From contig MKTT01000136.1 of assembly GCA_001898385.1 (NCBI GenBank), forward strand, positions 62,589 to 107,900: DNA of 45,312 nt, in the 5' to 3' direction. The DNA is from Planctomycetales bacterium 71-10. GTDB lineage: Bacteria > Planctomycetota > Planctomycetia > Isosphaerales > Isosphaeraceae. The notes beneath the pieces were generated by a model. It was not told where the DNA came from. It did not search any database and was given only the letters and a program-made list of their open reading frames with translations. Positions 7,670 through 16,633 of this stretch are shown here, one piece after another. Position 1 is the stretch's first letter. Every line of letters begins with the position of its first letter. The translations under genes were made by a program, and so were the position numbers.

Positions 7670-10600
7670 TCATTCTGGCTCGCTGTCCACCGCCTTCGCG
7701 GGGCCGTCCAGGCAATGCCACAGTGCTCTAGTCGCGGCGACGAGACCCACCCGGTCCTCGGCCCGTAACAATTTGAGGAAATCTGCCTCGAGCGCCCTCG
7801 CTCGCTTCTCTTCTTCTGGCCCGACGTAGATCACCCGTTCTACCTCCCTCCCGTCGGTCCGGGTGACAGCTAGACGAACTGCCTCGACCGGATCTCCCTT
7901 CGCTGAAAAGGCAGCGCTCTCGACGCGGCGATAATGGGCAGCGAGTCTTTCGAGCTCCTCGCCGAATGATCGGACGTCCGCGTCTCTCCACTTGGAGGGC
8001 GGCTTGGATAGCACGAAGCTCGCGAGCCCCTCTAACCATTCCCTTTCGGCGAGTCGATCGTCGGCGAGCCGTAGGCAATACGCCTTGAGCCGGGTATCGC
8101 TGACAGCGATCAGGAGTTTTCGAGCGGTCGCCGCCGCCGACGCCCTTGCCTCGCCGAACCGCCCCGGACGGGCCAAGGCCGAGAGCACTTCCGATTTTAC
8201 CCGTTCGATCAATGCCGGATAAGCGGTCCGGAGTTCGTCCAACGCCGTTTTCAACCGCTTCACAAATTGCTCTATCAATTCCGCCTTGGGAGCAGCGTCG
8301 GTCCCGAGCCGGCCGACCCCGCACGCTGTAGGAAGCTGCGTGAAGAGGAGGGTGGCAGGCTCTTCGGCCTGGAGGATCACCTCACGGACCGCACTAGCGT
8401 ATGGCGACAACGAGCCGGTCCTGTGGGTGTAGGCCGGCAGACTGGCGGCGAACTCGCAGAGCTGGCGAACCACATCCAAGATGTCGGACTTCGCAGGCCG
8501 GACTTCGCCGGGCTTGAGCAGCCGGAACACCTTGTCGAGTACGGCCGCTCTTATGCCCCCCATCCTGCAGTATTGAATCTCGAACCGACCGGGGTCCTTG
8601 AGGAGTCGCTGGAATTCCAGCCCGCCGACGGTCCGGAGAAAAGCCCCTTCCTCGAAGAACGCCACGTCGTGTTCGTGCGCCGCGGCAAAGGCGGCAAAAA
8701 GAAGAGGGGCGAGGCCGTCCCTCACCCCGAAAGGAGGCCGACGGAGCGAGGCGAATAACTCCGACACGGACACCCGGCCTTCATTTCGGCCCTCGAGAAT
8801 CTCAAGCATTCGCGCAAAGACGGGGCGGACCCGGCACCGGTCGGCGAGGCCGTCCGGCAAGCCCACCGCCCATTCGTCATTTGCCACATGGTGCAGGTTG
8901 GCTTCTCGAAGTACGGACAGATACATGGACATCTCGGGCGGAGCCGACTTCGTGTCCATGCCGAGCAGGGGCTCTCCCCCGTGCTTGAAAATCCGCTCGA
9001 TGAGTCGCATCCTGGCCGCCGCGGCTGCCGAACTCAGCGAGTCCCGGTTGACCAACTCATTCAGCACTCGCGGTGCATCGGGGTACACCTCGTCGCAGAT
9101 GGTGGATAGCGTCGAGAGGAGCTCTCGCCCTCCAGATATAGCGAGCGGCTTGCCATGTCGATACCACCGGAGTTCGGTCGCCTGGTCGAACTGACGCAGT
9201 CCGACGTAGCTTCGAAGCCGACGGTCGAGGGCCTCCCGGGCTGCTGCGAGCTGGCGGGCCACCTCTTCGGCGGCATAACTGTCGTGATTCAAGTCCGGAG
9301 TGTTGGCGGCGACCCAATGCCAGCGGTGAAGTTCATGCACCAGGCCCGCCAAGGCCGCGAGCGGGCTCGAGACCGCGACCAATAGGTCTGGCCGAGCGCA
9401 GGCCGAGGCCGAGCGGGAGAAAGCCATCGCCTTCCGCCTATCAGGCTCAGTCTCGCAAAGAGCAACCAAGATTATCCCATCCGCTCTTCTGTGATCGTCC
9501 TCAATGAGGGCTTCGAGTTCGTCGGCCGCACCGTATCGGACGATGAAATGCCGCAGGTTGCCCGTCTCGATATAGTGACGGCGCGCAACAAGCGGTCGGG
9601 TTTCCAAATCCGCCCGAAGGTGGGGGGCGATGGGAGAAGGAACGCCAACGGCCCTGACGGCAGCCTGGTAGGCGCGGTCTAGATTCACGCTCGTATGGGG
9701 CCACAGGCAGTAACCGCCGGCTGCCCCGCGGTGATAGAGGACTCGTGTCTTACGCCTCAACTCTTGGATGGCCTCGCTCAAATCGTCGCGGGGCCTGCTT
9801 GGCGCTACGGCCAGCAACAGCGAATCGTCGGAGGCGCGCAGATCGGGATCGTCGAGCAGGTTGAGGACGGCGACGGCCTTGAGCAAGTTGACGCGGTCGA
9901 TGTCGACCTTCGGGAAGCTCTCGACCACAGACTCGACCTGGTTCCAGTGGCTTCGGTAGCTCTGCACGGCAAGTCGATGTCCGAAGTTTATTCGGGCGTA
10001 GTCGTACAGGTCGTGGAGGCGGTAGAACCCAGCCTGACGTAACGGCCGCGCGGCAAATGCCCGGAGCCCGAAGGGTTCATCAGAGCAGAGATATCCGAAT
10101 AGGGATCGCTCATTTTGTCCAAATCGGGCGAACAGCCGCGGAAGGATCGGGATAACCGTGGGGTGAAGCGGGTAGAGCCTAGGAGCCAGACTGGCGAGAT
10201 CATCTCCGGCGGAACTCCCGTACCACCCGAGCTTTATTGCGGCTTTCATGTCGCCGGTCGCCTGCGCCGAGACCGCCTTGGGAAGCTGGTCCGTCTGGAC
10301 CTGTAGAGCGTCGGCGATGAGACCTGTCATCTGCTCCAGCGGCTGATTGAAGAGCACTTCATCGAAGCGTCCGGCAACCTTTTCCCACTCCTTCTGAGCA
10401 ACTTGGGTGAGCTGCTCGGCATAGGCGTTGAAGCCCTGATGGAGTAGTCCTACGACGAGGATCGTGTGCCGGCCGCTCCGGGCGGCGGCCTCCGCGAGGG
10501 TCTGGAGGAAGTACACATCCTGCCGTTCGGGATGCTGGGCCGCGTACTCGAGGAACTTTCCAAGTTCGTCCAGGATGAGAAGCAAGCCTGTCCCAAGTCC

Positions 10601-11131
10601 CGAAAGGCAGATGTGTTGGGCGGCCATTTCGACCGCCTTGACGACGTCTGCGTCGGAGGGGCCACCCGGAGCATTGGCTAGCCTCCTGACATGGGAGACA
10701 ACCTCTTGCCTCACGTCGTCATCGGGGAGGGATTCCAAGCTGCGCTGGACTGCCCGAAGAACGGCCGTGGCGATCGGTTCCTTGGCTCCCGTCACCAGAA
10801 CAGGTGCGAGTTTCGGCTTCCCGCCTAATCGTCTGAAGTCGACAGATCGGCGCAGCTCCGCCGGCAACGGTGTTGGAGCGTTCGAGACGAGTCGGGCGAG
10901 GGCGAGGGCCAATGAGGATTTCCCGCTCCCATAGTCCCCGGTCACCCTCCACGCCCGCCTACCCGACTGAAGGGTCGCCCCGGAAAGCACCTGCTCCAAA
11001 CTATCCCGGACCAGTGGGGTGACGACGTACCCGGACAGTGCCGTGCGATCCTCGAAATCGCGCTCTAAATGAACGGACCTAAGAAATCGGTTTCGGACGT
11101 GCAGGAGATCGGATACGCGTTCGTCTGTCAT
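7670..11131 (-). CDS. sspC: Large P-loop ATPase of a PT modification system, SspC-like
   Basis: 1153 residues. The Walker A motif is GDYGSGKSS (65-73) and Walker B is LLLILDELGKF with acidic residues at 188-189. An upstream segment rich in YVVTP and LVRDSLEQV is typical of the big BrxC/PglY/SspC-like ATPases of defence islands. The rest is long, helical and without other recognisable catalytic motifs. In Ssp systems SspC is an ATPase needed for modification together with SspB and SspD. The ATG overlaps the stop of the DUF4007 gene (ATGA, 11128-11131), so the two are translationally coupled. The name SspC rests on ATPase type plus neighbours. A BREX BrxC-like assignment is less likely because no PglZ, BrxL or PglX-type methylase is present. 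Confidence 0.7.
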   Translation of the reverse strand: MTDERVSDLLHVRNRFLRSVHLERDFEDRTALSGYVVTPLVRDSLEQVLSGATLQSGRRAWRVTGDYGSGKSSLALALARLVSNAPTPLPAELRRSVDFRRLGGKPKLAPVLVTGAKEPIATAVLRAVQRSLESLPDDDVRQEVVSHVRRLANAPGGPSDADVVKAVEMAAQHICLSGLGTGLLLILDELGKFLEYAAQHPERQDVYFLQTLAEAAARSGRHTILVVGLLHQGFNAYAEQLTQVAQKEWEKVAGRFDEVLFNQPLEQMTGLIADALQVQTDQLPKAVSAQATGDMKAAIKLGWYGSSAGDDLASLAPRLYPLHPTVIPILPRLFARFGQNERSLFGYLCSDEPFGLRAFAARPLRQAGFYRLHDLYDYARINFGHRLAVQSYRSHWNQVESVVESFPKVDIDRVNLLKAVAVLNLLDDPDLRASDDSLLLAVAPSRPRDDLSEAIQELRRKTRVLYHRGAAGGYCLWPHTSVNLDRAYQAAVRAVGVPSPIAPHLRADLETRPLVARRHYIETGNLRHFIVRYGAADELEALIEDDHRRADGIILVALCETEPDRRKAMAFSRSASACARPDLLVAVSSPLAALAGLVHELHRWHWVAANTPDLNHDSYAAEEVARQLAAAREALDRRLRSYVGLRQFDQATELRWYRHGKPLAISGGRELLSTLSTICDEVYPDAPRVLNELVNRDSLSSAAAAARMRLIERIFKHGGEPLLGMDTKSAPPEMSMYLSVLREANLHHVANDEWAVGLPDGLADRCRVRPVFARMLEILEGRNEGRVSVSELFASLRRPPFGVRDGLAPLLFAAFAAAHEHDVAFFEEGAFLRTVGGLEFQRLLKDPGRFEIQYCRMGGIRAAVLDKVFRLLKPGEVRPAKSDILDVVRQLCEFAASLPAYTHRTGSLSPYASAVREVILQAEEPATLLFTQLPTACGVGRLGTDAAPKAELIEQFVKRLKTALDELRTAYPALIERVKSEVLSALARPGRFGEARASAAATARKLLIAVSDTRLKAYCLRLADDRLAEREWLEGLASFVLSKPPSKWRDADVRSFGEELERLAAHYRRVESAAFSAKGDPVEAVRLAVTRTDGREVERVIYVGPEEEKRARALEADFLKLLRAEDRVGLVAATRALWHCLDGPAKAVDSEPE

Positions 11132-12048
11132 GAGGCACCGTGTCCGAATACCGCTGGAAGCATATCTGAAGATGCGTCTTCCGATCGAGTGATGTGTTGC
11201 AAGGCGGCCGACTCCCGAAAGCAGAACGCTCCGCGCGAGTCGGCTTCTATGGTGGCTAGACGGTCGCGGATGTCTGCCTCCGACAGCTTAAACACCTGAC
11301 CTGGACTCCCGTGAGCAATTGCAACGTCTCGGAGAGATAGGGTTTTTTCGCTTGCCCTCCGGCGGCTCCAGAAGTCGTTGATGCAGTATGCGAAGAGATC
11401 TGCGGTAACCTCGGGCTTCGGATCGCGTCGGAAAGCGTAGATCGGTTCACGACGGCCGGAACCGTCGAGCCGGCGGTCTCCGACCTGTTGTATGAGCTCA
11501 AGTTCGACGAGCGGGCAGTCTAGGCTGTCCTCAGGGAAATCGCCTTTCTTACCGCGCGTGGGTACATACGTGTGCAAAAACGTGTCAAAATGCTGCTCAA
11601 GAGTCACGGTCGAGAGCTTGCGGTCGATTCGCTCGGCTTCGCGGGAGAAGGACGCCAGGACGTCAGATCGACAGAACTCTGGGTGTGGCCATCGATTCAG
11701 AAGATAATCCCAGGCGAACAGGGGCTCAGGGACGTTCGAGGAGAGCTGCCAATGGACGAGCCAGAGCGTTCGAAGGTCTTCGAGGAAAGGATCGAAACCT
11801 GTGCGATCGAAAATCGCCCGCCCGAACGGGGTGACGGCGAAACTTCCGTCCTTTCCTGGCAGGGCTATTCCGCTCGCCCCCATCCAGAAGCGAATAGCCC
11901 TGACCATGTTCTTCCCGACACCAAGCACGACCATGGCCCGGGAGTCGTCTTGAAGCGCATCAGGGGCTTCAGAGACCGCCGCGTAAGCCTTTGGCAGCCA
12001 AGCGAATCGACAAGGAAATGTTTCGTGTCCGGAAAAACGGTAATTCAT
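11128..12048 (-). CDS. sspB: DUF4007 protein, SspB-like
   Basis: 306 residues starting with the DUF4007 signature NYRFSGHETFPCRFAWLPK, followed by VVLGVGKNMVRAIRFW (about 41-56), both diagnostic of the family. DUF4007 proteins are found beside PAPS-reductase-like genes. In the Ssp system the SspB protein is reported as a DNA nickase required for single-strand phosphorothioation. I chose the ATG at 12048 because the family signature begins there; the open frame continues upstream to 12246 with 66 extra residues that are not family-like. It is the first gene of the operon. The ribosome binding site is weak (CCCCGAG directly upstream). Family assignment is strong; the nickase role is inferred by homology. 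Confidence 0.8.
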   Translation of the reverse strand: MNYRFSGHETFPCRFAWLPKAYAAVSEAPDALQDDSRAMVVLGVGKNMVRAIRFWMGASGIALPGKDGSFAVTPFGRAIFDRTGFDPFLEDLRTLWLVHWQLSSNVPEPLFAWDYLLNRWPHPEFCRSDVLASFSREAERIDRKLSTVTLEQHFDTFLHTYVPTRGKKGDFPEDSLDCPLVELELIQQVGDRRLDGSGRREPIYAFRRDPKPEVTADLFAYCINDFWSRRRASEKTLSLRDVAIAHGSPGQVFKLSEADIRDRLATIEADSRGAFCFRESAALQHITRSEDASSDMLPAVFGHGAS

Positions 12049-12282
12049 CTCGGGGCCGTAGCTTAGGGAGACTCGGGCGTTCACTCGCCGGGGCGTAAAA
12101 TCGCCGACATGAATGATACACCAGATCGCTGCTCCCTGAACGATTCGCGGTGAATGGCCTCGGCTGATTCTCGGGGTTGTGCGGAAGATCGCGGATATTC
12201 GTCCCTCGCGCCCGCGTCCAGACATCTGCAGAGACCTTGAAACCATTTCCTCTGTCCGACAACCATCGGCCGAAGGTCGGCG
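12049..12282 (-). promoter_or_regulatory. Presumed promoter region of the PT operon
   Basis: This 234-base gap lies upstream of the first operon gene and downstream of the metal ATPase tail on the same strand. It must hold the operon promoter unless transcription reads through. It has locally AT-rich patches around 12095-12125, but I see no convincing sigma-70 pair, hairpin terminator or clear operator. Confidence 0.3.
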
Positions 12283-14686
12283 TCAATCTACGGGCCTGCC
12301 TGCCTCCTCGCGCCTGGCATCAGTGACCGACTCCGTCGAGTAGCCCAGCAGTCGTAATGCATTCGCCAGGACCACGAGCGTGCTCCCCTCGTGGACGAGG
12401 ACCGCCGGGCCGATCCCGAAATACCCGGTCGTCGTCGCGAGGATGAGGAGCGCGATCACCCCCAGAGAGAGGTAGAGGTTCTGGCGGATGACGCCCCGGG
12501 CCGATCGGCTCAGGCCCACTGCGAAGGGCAACTTCGTCAGGTCGTCCCCCAATCAGGGCCACGTCCGCGGTCTCCAACGCCACCGCGGTGCCGGCCCCGC
12601 CCATCGCGACGCCCACGGTGGCGTTGGCGAGCGCAGGGGCGTCGTTGACGCCGTCGCCGACCATCGCCACCCGCTCGTGCAGGGCGAGCATTTTCTTGAT
12701 GGCGGCCACCTTGTCCTCGGGTAGGAGGTCGGCCTTCACCGCGTCGACGCCGACTTCTTCGCCGACGACCATCCCGACGACCCGATTGTCCCCCGTCAGC
12801 ATGACGAGCGGATGAATACTCAGGCCCCGCAGCTCGTTCAAGATCTCCTTGACGCTCTCGCGTGGACGATCGGCCACGCCCAGGACGCCTAGCCATCGCT
12901 CGCCGTGCCGCACGGCCATGACGCTGCGTCCGGCCGACTGGAGCTTCTCCACGGCTCCCTTGATCTCCTCCGGGATGCTATCCCCCTCCCAAAGCCTGAG
13001 CGTCCCGATCTCGACTTTCCGTCCGTCGATTGTCGAGCGGACCCCACGCGCCGTGATGCTTTCGAGATCCCCCGCCTCTTTGACCCGCAGCTTCGCCGAC
13101 TCCGCCCTCCGCACCACGGCCTGGGCGAGCGGATGCTGGCTGCGACGTTCCACCGCCGCCGCGACGCCAAGCAACTCGGACTCGTCAACGCCCGCGGAGG
13201 GGACGAGGTCCGTCACCTCGGGCTTGCCGACGGTGAGGGTGCCGGTCTTGTCGAAGGCGATCGCCCGGATCGTCCCCAGGTTCTCCAGGTGCGCGCCGCC
13301 CTTGATGAGGACGCCCTTGCGGGCGGCCTGCGCGATGGCGGCCAGGACCGCCGCGGGCGTGCCGAGCGCGAGCGCGCAAGGGGAGGCGGCGACCAGCAAG
13401 GCCATGCCGCGGTAGAAGCTCGTCTGCCACTCCCAGAAGCCGAATAACGGCGGGACTACGATGAGCAAGAGGTCGGCTACGAGAACCACGGGCACGAATA
13501 TCGCCTCGAACCGGTCGGTGAACTGCTGGGTCGGGGCTTTCTGGGTCTGGGCCTCCGAGACAAGCTTGACGACGCGATCGAGCGTCCGGTCGCCCGACGC
13601 GCGCGTCGTCTCGATCTCGAGTGCGCCCTGGCCGTTGATCGTCCCCGCAAAGACCTCCGCCCCCGGCGCTTTCTCAACGGGCACGGATTCGCCGGTGATC
13701 GGGGCCTGGTCGACGGAAGATCGGCCGCTTCGGACCACGCCGTCGACGGGGATGCGGTCGGCGGGGCGGACGACCGCCACGTCGCCCTTCGCCACCTGCT
13801 CGACGGGGATTTCGACTTCGCGGCCGTCGAGCAGGATCCGGGCGACCGGCGGGGCCAGGTCGGCGAGCGCTCGGATGGCGCCCCTCGCGCGGTCCATGGC
13901 GTAGTGTTCCAGGGCATGGGCGAAGGAGAACAGGAAGAGCAGGAACGCCCCCTCGGCCCACTCGCCCAGGGTCGCCGCGCCGACGGCGGCCAGCAGCATC
14001 AGCAGGTCGATGTCCGGCTTGAACCGCCCCTTGATCGCCGACCTGACGCTGTGCCCGACGAGGTCGAGCCCGCCAAGGCCGTAGGAGAGCGCGTACAGGG
14101 CGACGGCGCCTCCTCGCGGCAGGCCCGCCCAACGCTCGCCGGCCCACGCGGCCGCGAGCAGCGCCCCGCCGGCGAGGCTCCAGGACAATTCCTTGTTGCG
14201 GCCGTACCAGCCCTCCTCACCGGCCGGCCGCGCCGGCCCTCCGGCCAGCTCCCGCAACCGGCGTTCGATGTCCTCCTGCGACACGACGCGGCGGTCGAAC
14301 TCGACCCGCGCGGCCTGGGCCGGCAGGCTGACCGAGGCCCCTAGCACGCCGTCCATCGCGGAGATCCCGGATTCGACGCCGCGTGCCGCGTCCTCCCCGC
14401 CCACGAGCCGCAAGGAAAGGATCGCGTGCCCGAAGCGCTCGGAGATCCGGAGGCCGGCGGCTTGTGCCAGCCGCTCGACCTGGGCCAGCGTCGCGACCTC
14501 CGGGTCGTAATGCAGGCAGAGCGACGGCGCCTTCCCGCCCTCGCCCCCGGCTTCGATGAGGTGGACGCGGCCGACGCCCTCGCCCTCGCCTATGAGGGCC
14601 GTGAGCCGGGCCACGCAGGCATCGCGGGCGTCCGGCAGCCCCGGCAGCAGGCTTTCCAGGTTGATGGTGGTCTTGCGCTCGGTCAT
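12283..14686 (-). pseudogene. P1B-4-type heavy-metal exporting ATPase, frameshifted near the 3' end
   Basis: Restored length is about 800 residues. There are two degenerate HMA-like N-terminal modules, then the ATPase core: TGES (331-334), the metal-site SPC (435-437), DKTGTLT (479-485), an HPLAQAV motif and GDGVNDAPAL. The SPC motif plus HEGST in the last membrane segments is the P1B-4 signature (Co, Zn, Cd or Fe export). The frame breaks at a run of five G on the coding strand (12547-12551 on the plus strand as C5). One G fewer would join ...ADVALIG to DDLTKLPFAV and the rest of the last membrane helices. As written the upstream frame reads an unrelated Arg/Pro-rich tail to 12320, losing HEGST. 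The ATG overlaps the stop of the bestrophin remnant (ATGA). A sequencing error in the homopolymer is quite possible. Confidence 0.85.
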
Positions 14687-14902
14687 GCTGGCCTCCTGAT
14701 CTCGGTCCGGCCTTGCCCCGGCACTCGCCGCGCGAGGTCCATGAGGTCGTCCTGAATTGAACGGGCGATGGCGTCCAGCGGCAGGAAGTCCAGGTTGCGG
14801 GGCGAGAAGGGGTCCTGGATGTCGTCGCCGATCTTGTCCAGGGCCAGGAGCGGATAGGCGGCGAGCATGGTCGCCAACGGCGTCAGCGAGCCGACCCTGG
14901 TT
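14683..14902 (-). pseudogene. 3' remnant of a bestrophin-like membrane protein gene
   Basis: The frame encodes about 72 residues ending a bestrophin/YneE-type protein. The segment with AAYPLLALDKIG and DPFSPRNLDFLPLDAI matches the same region of the complete homologue at 37406-38356 (IAYPILSLDKIG, NPFSPRNLNHLPLADI). The open part continues upstream through a SLTPLATM segment to the edge of the insertion sequence. Beyond the insertion sequence, on the right side, the expected upstream coding sequence is not found, so more than a simple insertion happened here. Its stop overlaps the ATPase start by four bases, suggesting the two genes were once co-translated. Confidence 0.8.
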
Positions 14903-14903
14903 A

Positions 14904-14920
14904 GGACGTGTTGACTGTCC
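14904..14920 (+). repeat. Left terminal inverted repeat of the IS
   Basis: Matches the inward-reading right end at 15785-15802. The core CGTGTTGAC is identical, with mismatches at the third base and in the inner part. TA abuts the outside. Confidence 0.8.
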
Positions 14921-14981
14921 GGAGGCTGATCGGGTAAGGGTTTAAGGCGGATCGACCACCCGGGAGGGAGCCGACGCCGCC

Positions 14982-15805
14982 TTGCGACACCTGATCACCG
15001 ACGAGATCTGGGCCGTCTTCGGCCCGATGGTCGAGAGCTGCCGCTCGAAGCGGGGCCCGGAGCCGGAGTTGCCCGACCGGATGTTCTTCGAGGCCGTCCT
15101 CTACTGGGCGAGGACCGGCGTCCCTTGGCGCGACCTGCCGGCCGAGTTCGGGGCCTGGGACGCGGTCTACAACCGGCTCCGCCGCTGGATCCACTCGGGC
15201 CGCCTCAAGAAGCTCTTCGACCTGATGGCCGGGCGGGCCGAGTGCGAGGACGCCCGCCGGCTGATGATCGACTCGACGGTCGTCCGGGCCCATCAGCACG
15301 CCGCCGGGGTCGGTCGAAAAAGGGGGGCGCCGAGGCGCAGGCCCTCGGCCGGTCCCGCGGCGGCTTCTCGACCAAGGTGATCGCCGTCGCCTGCGACGAG
15401 GACGGCGTCGTGGCGGTGGATGTGGCCGAGGGTCAGAGGAACGACGCGCCGCTCGCGAAAGGCGTGCTGATCGAGGCCCGCGAGGCGGTCGGTGGGGTCG
15501 CCGAGGTGCTCGGCGACAAAAGGTTCGACTCGGACGCGGTCCGCGACGTCGTCCTGGATGACCTCGACGCCTTGCCGGTGATCCCGAATCGGAAGAACCG
15601 CAAGGAGCCCTGGCCGTGGGACGACGAGATGCGTGGGATCTACAAGCAGCGGAACCGGGTTGAGTGGGCGTTCGCCAAGGCGAAGCAGTTCCGCCGCTTC
15701 GCCACGAGATATGAGAAGCTGAAGGACGTCTACCTCGGCGTGGCCCGCCTGGTCTTCGGGTTCATCCACGTCCGCAAGCTCGCTGGAACCGTCAACACGA
15801 CCTAG
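14982..15805 (+). CDS. IS5/IS427-type transposase made by -1 frameshift (orfA plus orfB)
   Basis: OrfA (14982-15380) contains the N-terminal ITDEIWAVFGPMV segment, the TGVPWRDLP motif and the first catalytic Asp in LMIDSTVVRAHQHA. OrfB continues in the -1 frame with RSRGGFSTK, the second Asp in LGDKRFDSD, and the third acidic residue in RNRVEWAFAKAKQFRR followed by ATRYEK, the usual DDE signature of this group. The switch most likely occurs at the A5G6 run near 15316-15326, where codon AAA can slip back one base. Read together the product is about 274 residues, a normal size. It seems active: no stops or deletions are seen other than the programmed shift. The stop codon is contributed by the flanking target bases. 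Confidence 0.88.
15785..15802 (-). repeat. Right terminal inverted repeat of the IS
   Basis: Inward-reading copy of the left end with the same CGTGTTGAC core. The transposase stop codon TAG lies immediately outside, formed with the flanking TA. Confidence 0.8.
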
Positions 15806-16113
15806 TTTTCTACAGAGTCGTTCTGGCGCCTAGCAGCACCTTGAACCCATGTAAATGGATGGCTGCTGGCCGATGCCGACGGCTACCATGATTTTCAGAG
15901 CAGCAAGAGGCACCCCAATTCTCTCAGTCAGGGGCCTTTGCGGCATAATTCGCATGTATATTCCAATGAATTCGACTCGTGAGCCACCATCAACTTCACG
16001 CTCGCTGTTCCTGGAGTGGGCCCTCAGGGTAAAGATGACCGACGAGGGTCAGGGTGCCACCAAGAGGACCAGCCTGTCGACAAGAAGGTATGGATAGGGT
16101 CGGCTGAACGCCG
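15806..16113. other. Gene-free stretch right of the IS
   Basis: About 308 bases with no convincing open frame on either strand. The bestrophin sequence expected on this side of the IS is absent. It has a lower GC content than the flanking genes, and no hairpin or repeat stands out. Confidence 0.5.
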
Positions 16114-16527
16114 TCATCTCGACCTGGAGTCGAGAATCTCCTCGATCACCGAGGGCGGGACCAGCAGTAGGTAGGCGGGCCACGCGTCTCCGAATCCCGA
16201 TTCGGCCCGACTGACTCGTCGCGCCTCTCCTTCGGCCGTCATCGACTCGATCAATCGACGTCGGGCCGCTTCCCTCAGGATCGACGCGAAGCCGGGCGTC
16301 GGGCCGTCGCTCGATGCGTGCCGATGGCGCAGGATACATCGGGCCGCCGCACGCAAGGCCCGATTGACCACGCCCGCCTCGCTTCCTTCGCCGCCGGGGT
16401 GGGCGTCGATTCCTACGCCGAACTCCTCCCGCAGCGCCTCGGCCAGCGTCAGGATCAGGCGCAGCGCCTCGGCATCATCGGTGGATACCGCATCGTCCGG
16501 GTTCTGAAGACCACGCTCTCCTCCCAT
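16114..16527 (-). CDS. Unknown protein downstream of an XRE regulator
   Basis: 137 residues with no family I recognise. It is Arg/Ala/Glu-rich and mostly helical, with AEALRLILTLAEALREEFGVGIDAH near the N-terminus and a conserved-looking C-terminus ending AYLLLVPPSVIEEILD. No signal peptide or membrane segment is seen. A GAGGGG ribosome binding site sits at a good distance before the ATG. It follows the XRE gene on the same strand after 107 bases and may be cotranscribed. A toxin or DNA-binding partner role is possible, but nothing in the sequence proves it. Confidence 0.55.
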   Translation of the reverse strand: MGGERGLQNPDDAVSTDDAEALRLILTLAEALREEFGVGIDAHPGGEGSEAGVVNRALRAAARCILRHRHASSDGPTPGFASILREAARRRLIESMTAEGEARRVSRAESGFGDAWPAYLLLVPPSVIEEILDSRSR

Positions 16528-16633
16528 ATCGCCATCCCCTCGTCGTCACGACTCGCTCGGGTCGTCCGGTCGTCGCCGGCCGTCGGGGCGTCCTGATGGT
16601 GTCGGAGGGCTCGTGAGACCAAATTCCAATCGA

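Larger units (their letters stand above)
14904..15802 (+). mobile_element. IS5-family (IS427-type) insertion sequence, apparently complete
   Basis: About 899 bases bounded by imperfect terminal inverted repeats. The left end reads GGACGTGTTGACTGTCC (14904-14920) and the right end, read inwards, reads GGTCGTGTTGACGGTTCC (15802-15785). Both ends are flanked by TA (14902-14903 and 15803-15804), within TTAG on the left and CTAG on the right, as expected for this group. It encodes a two-frame transposase. A decayed relative in the same orientation lies at about 23991-24887. Confidence 0.9.

Noticed and set aside
7670..11131. BREX assignment of the large ATPase
   Set aside because: No PglZ, BrxL, BrxA/B or PglX-type methylase gene is seen, while DUF4007, PP-loop and desulfurase genes point to a PT system.
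12049..12246. Upstream extension of the DUF4007 protein by 66 residues
   Set aside because: The family signature starts at the ATG at 12048, and the extension is Arg/Ser-rich with no similarity to the family.
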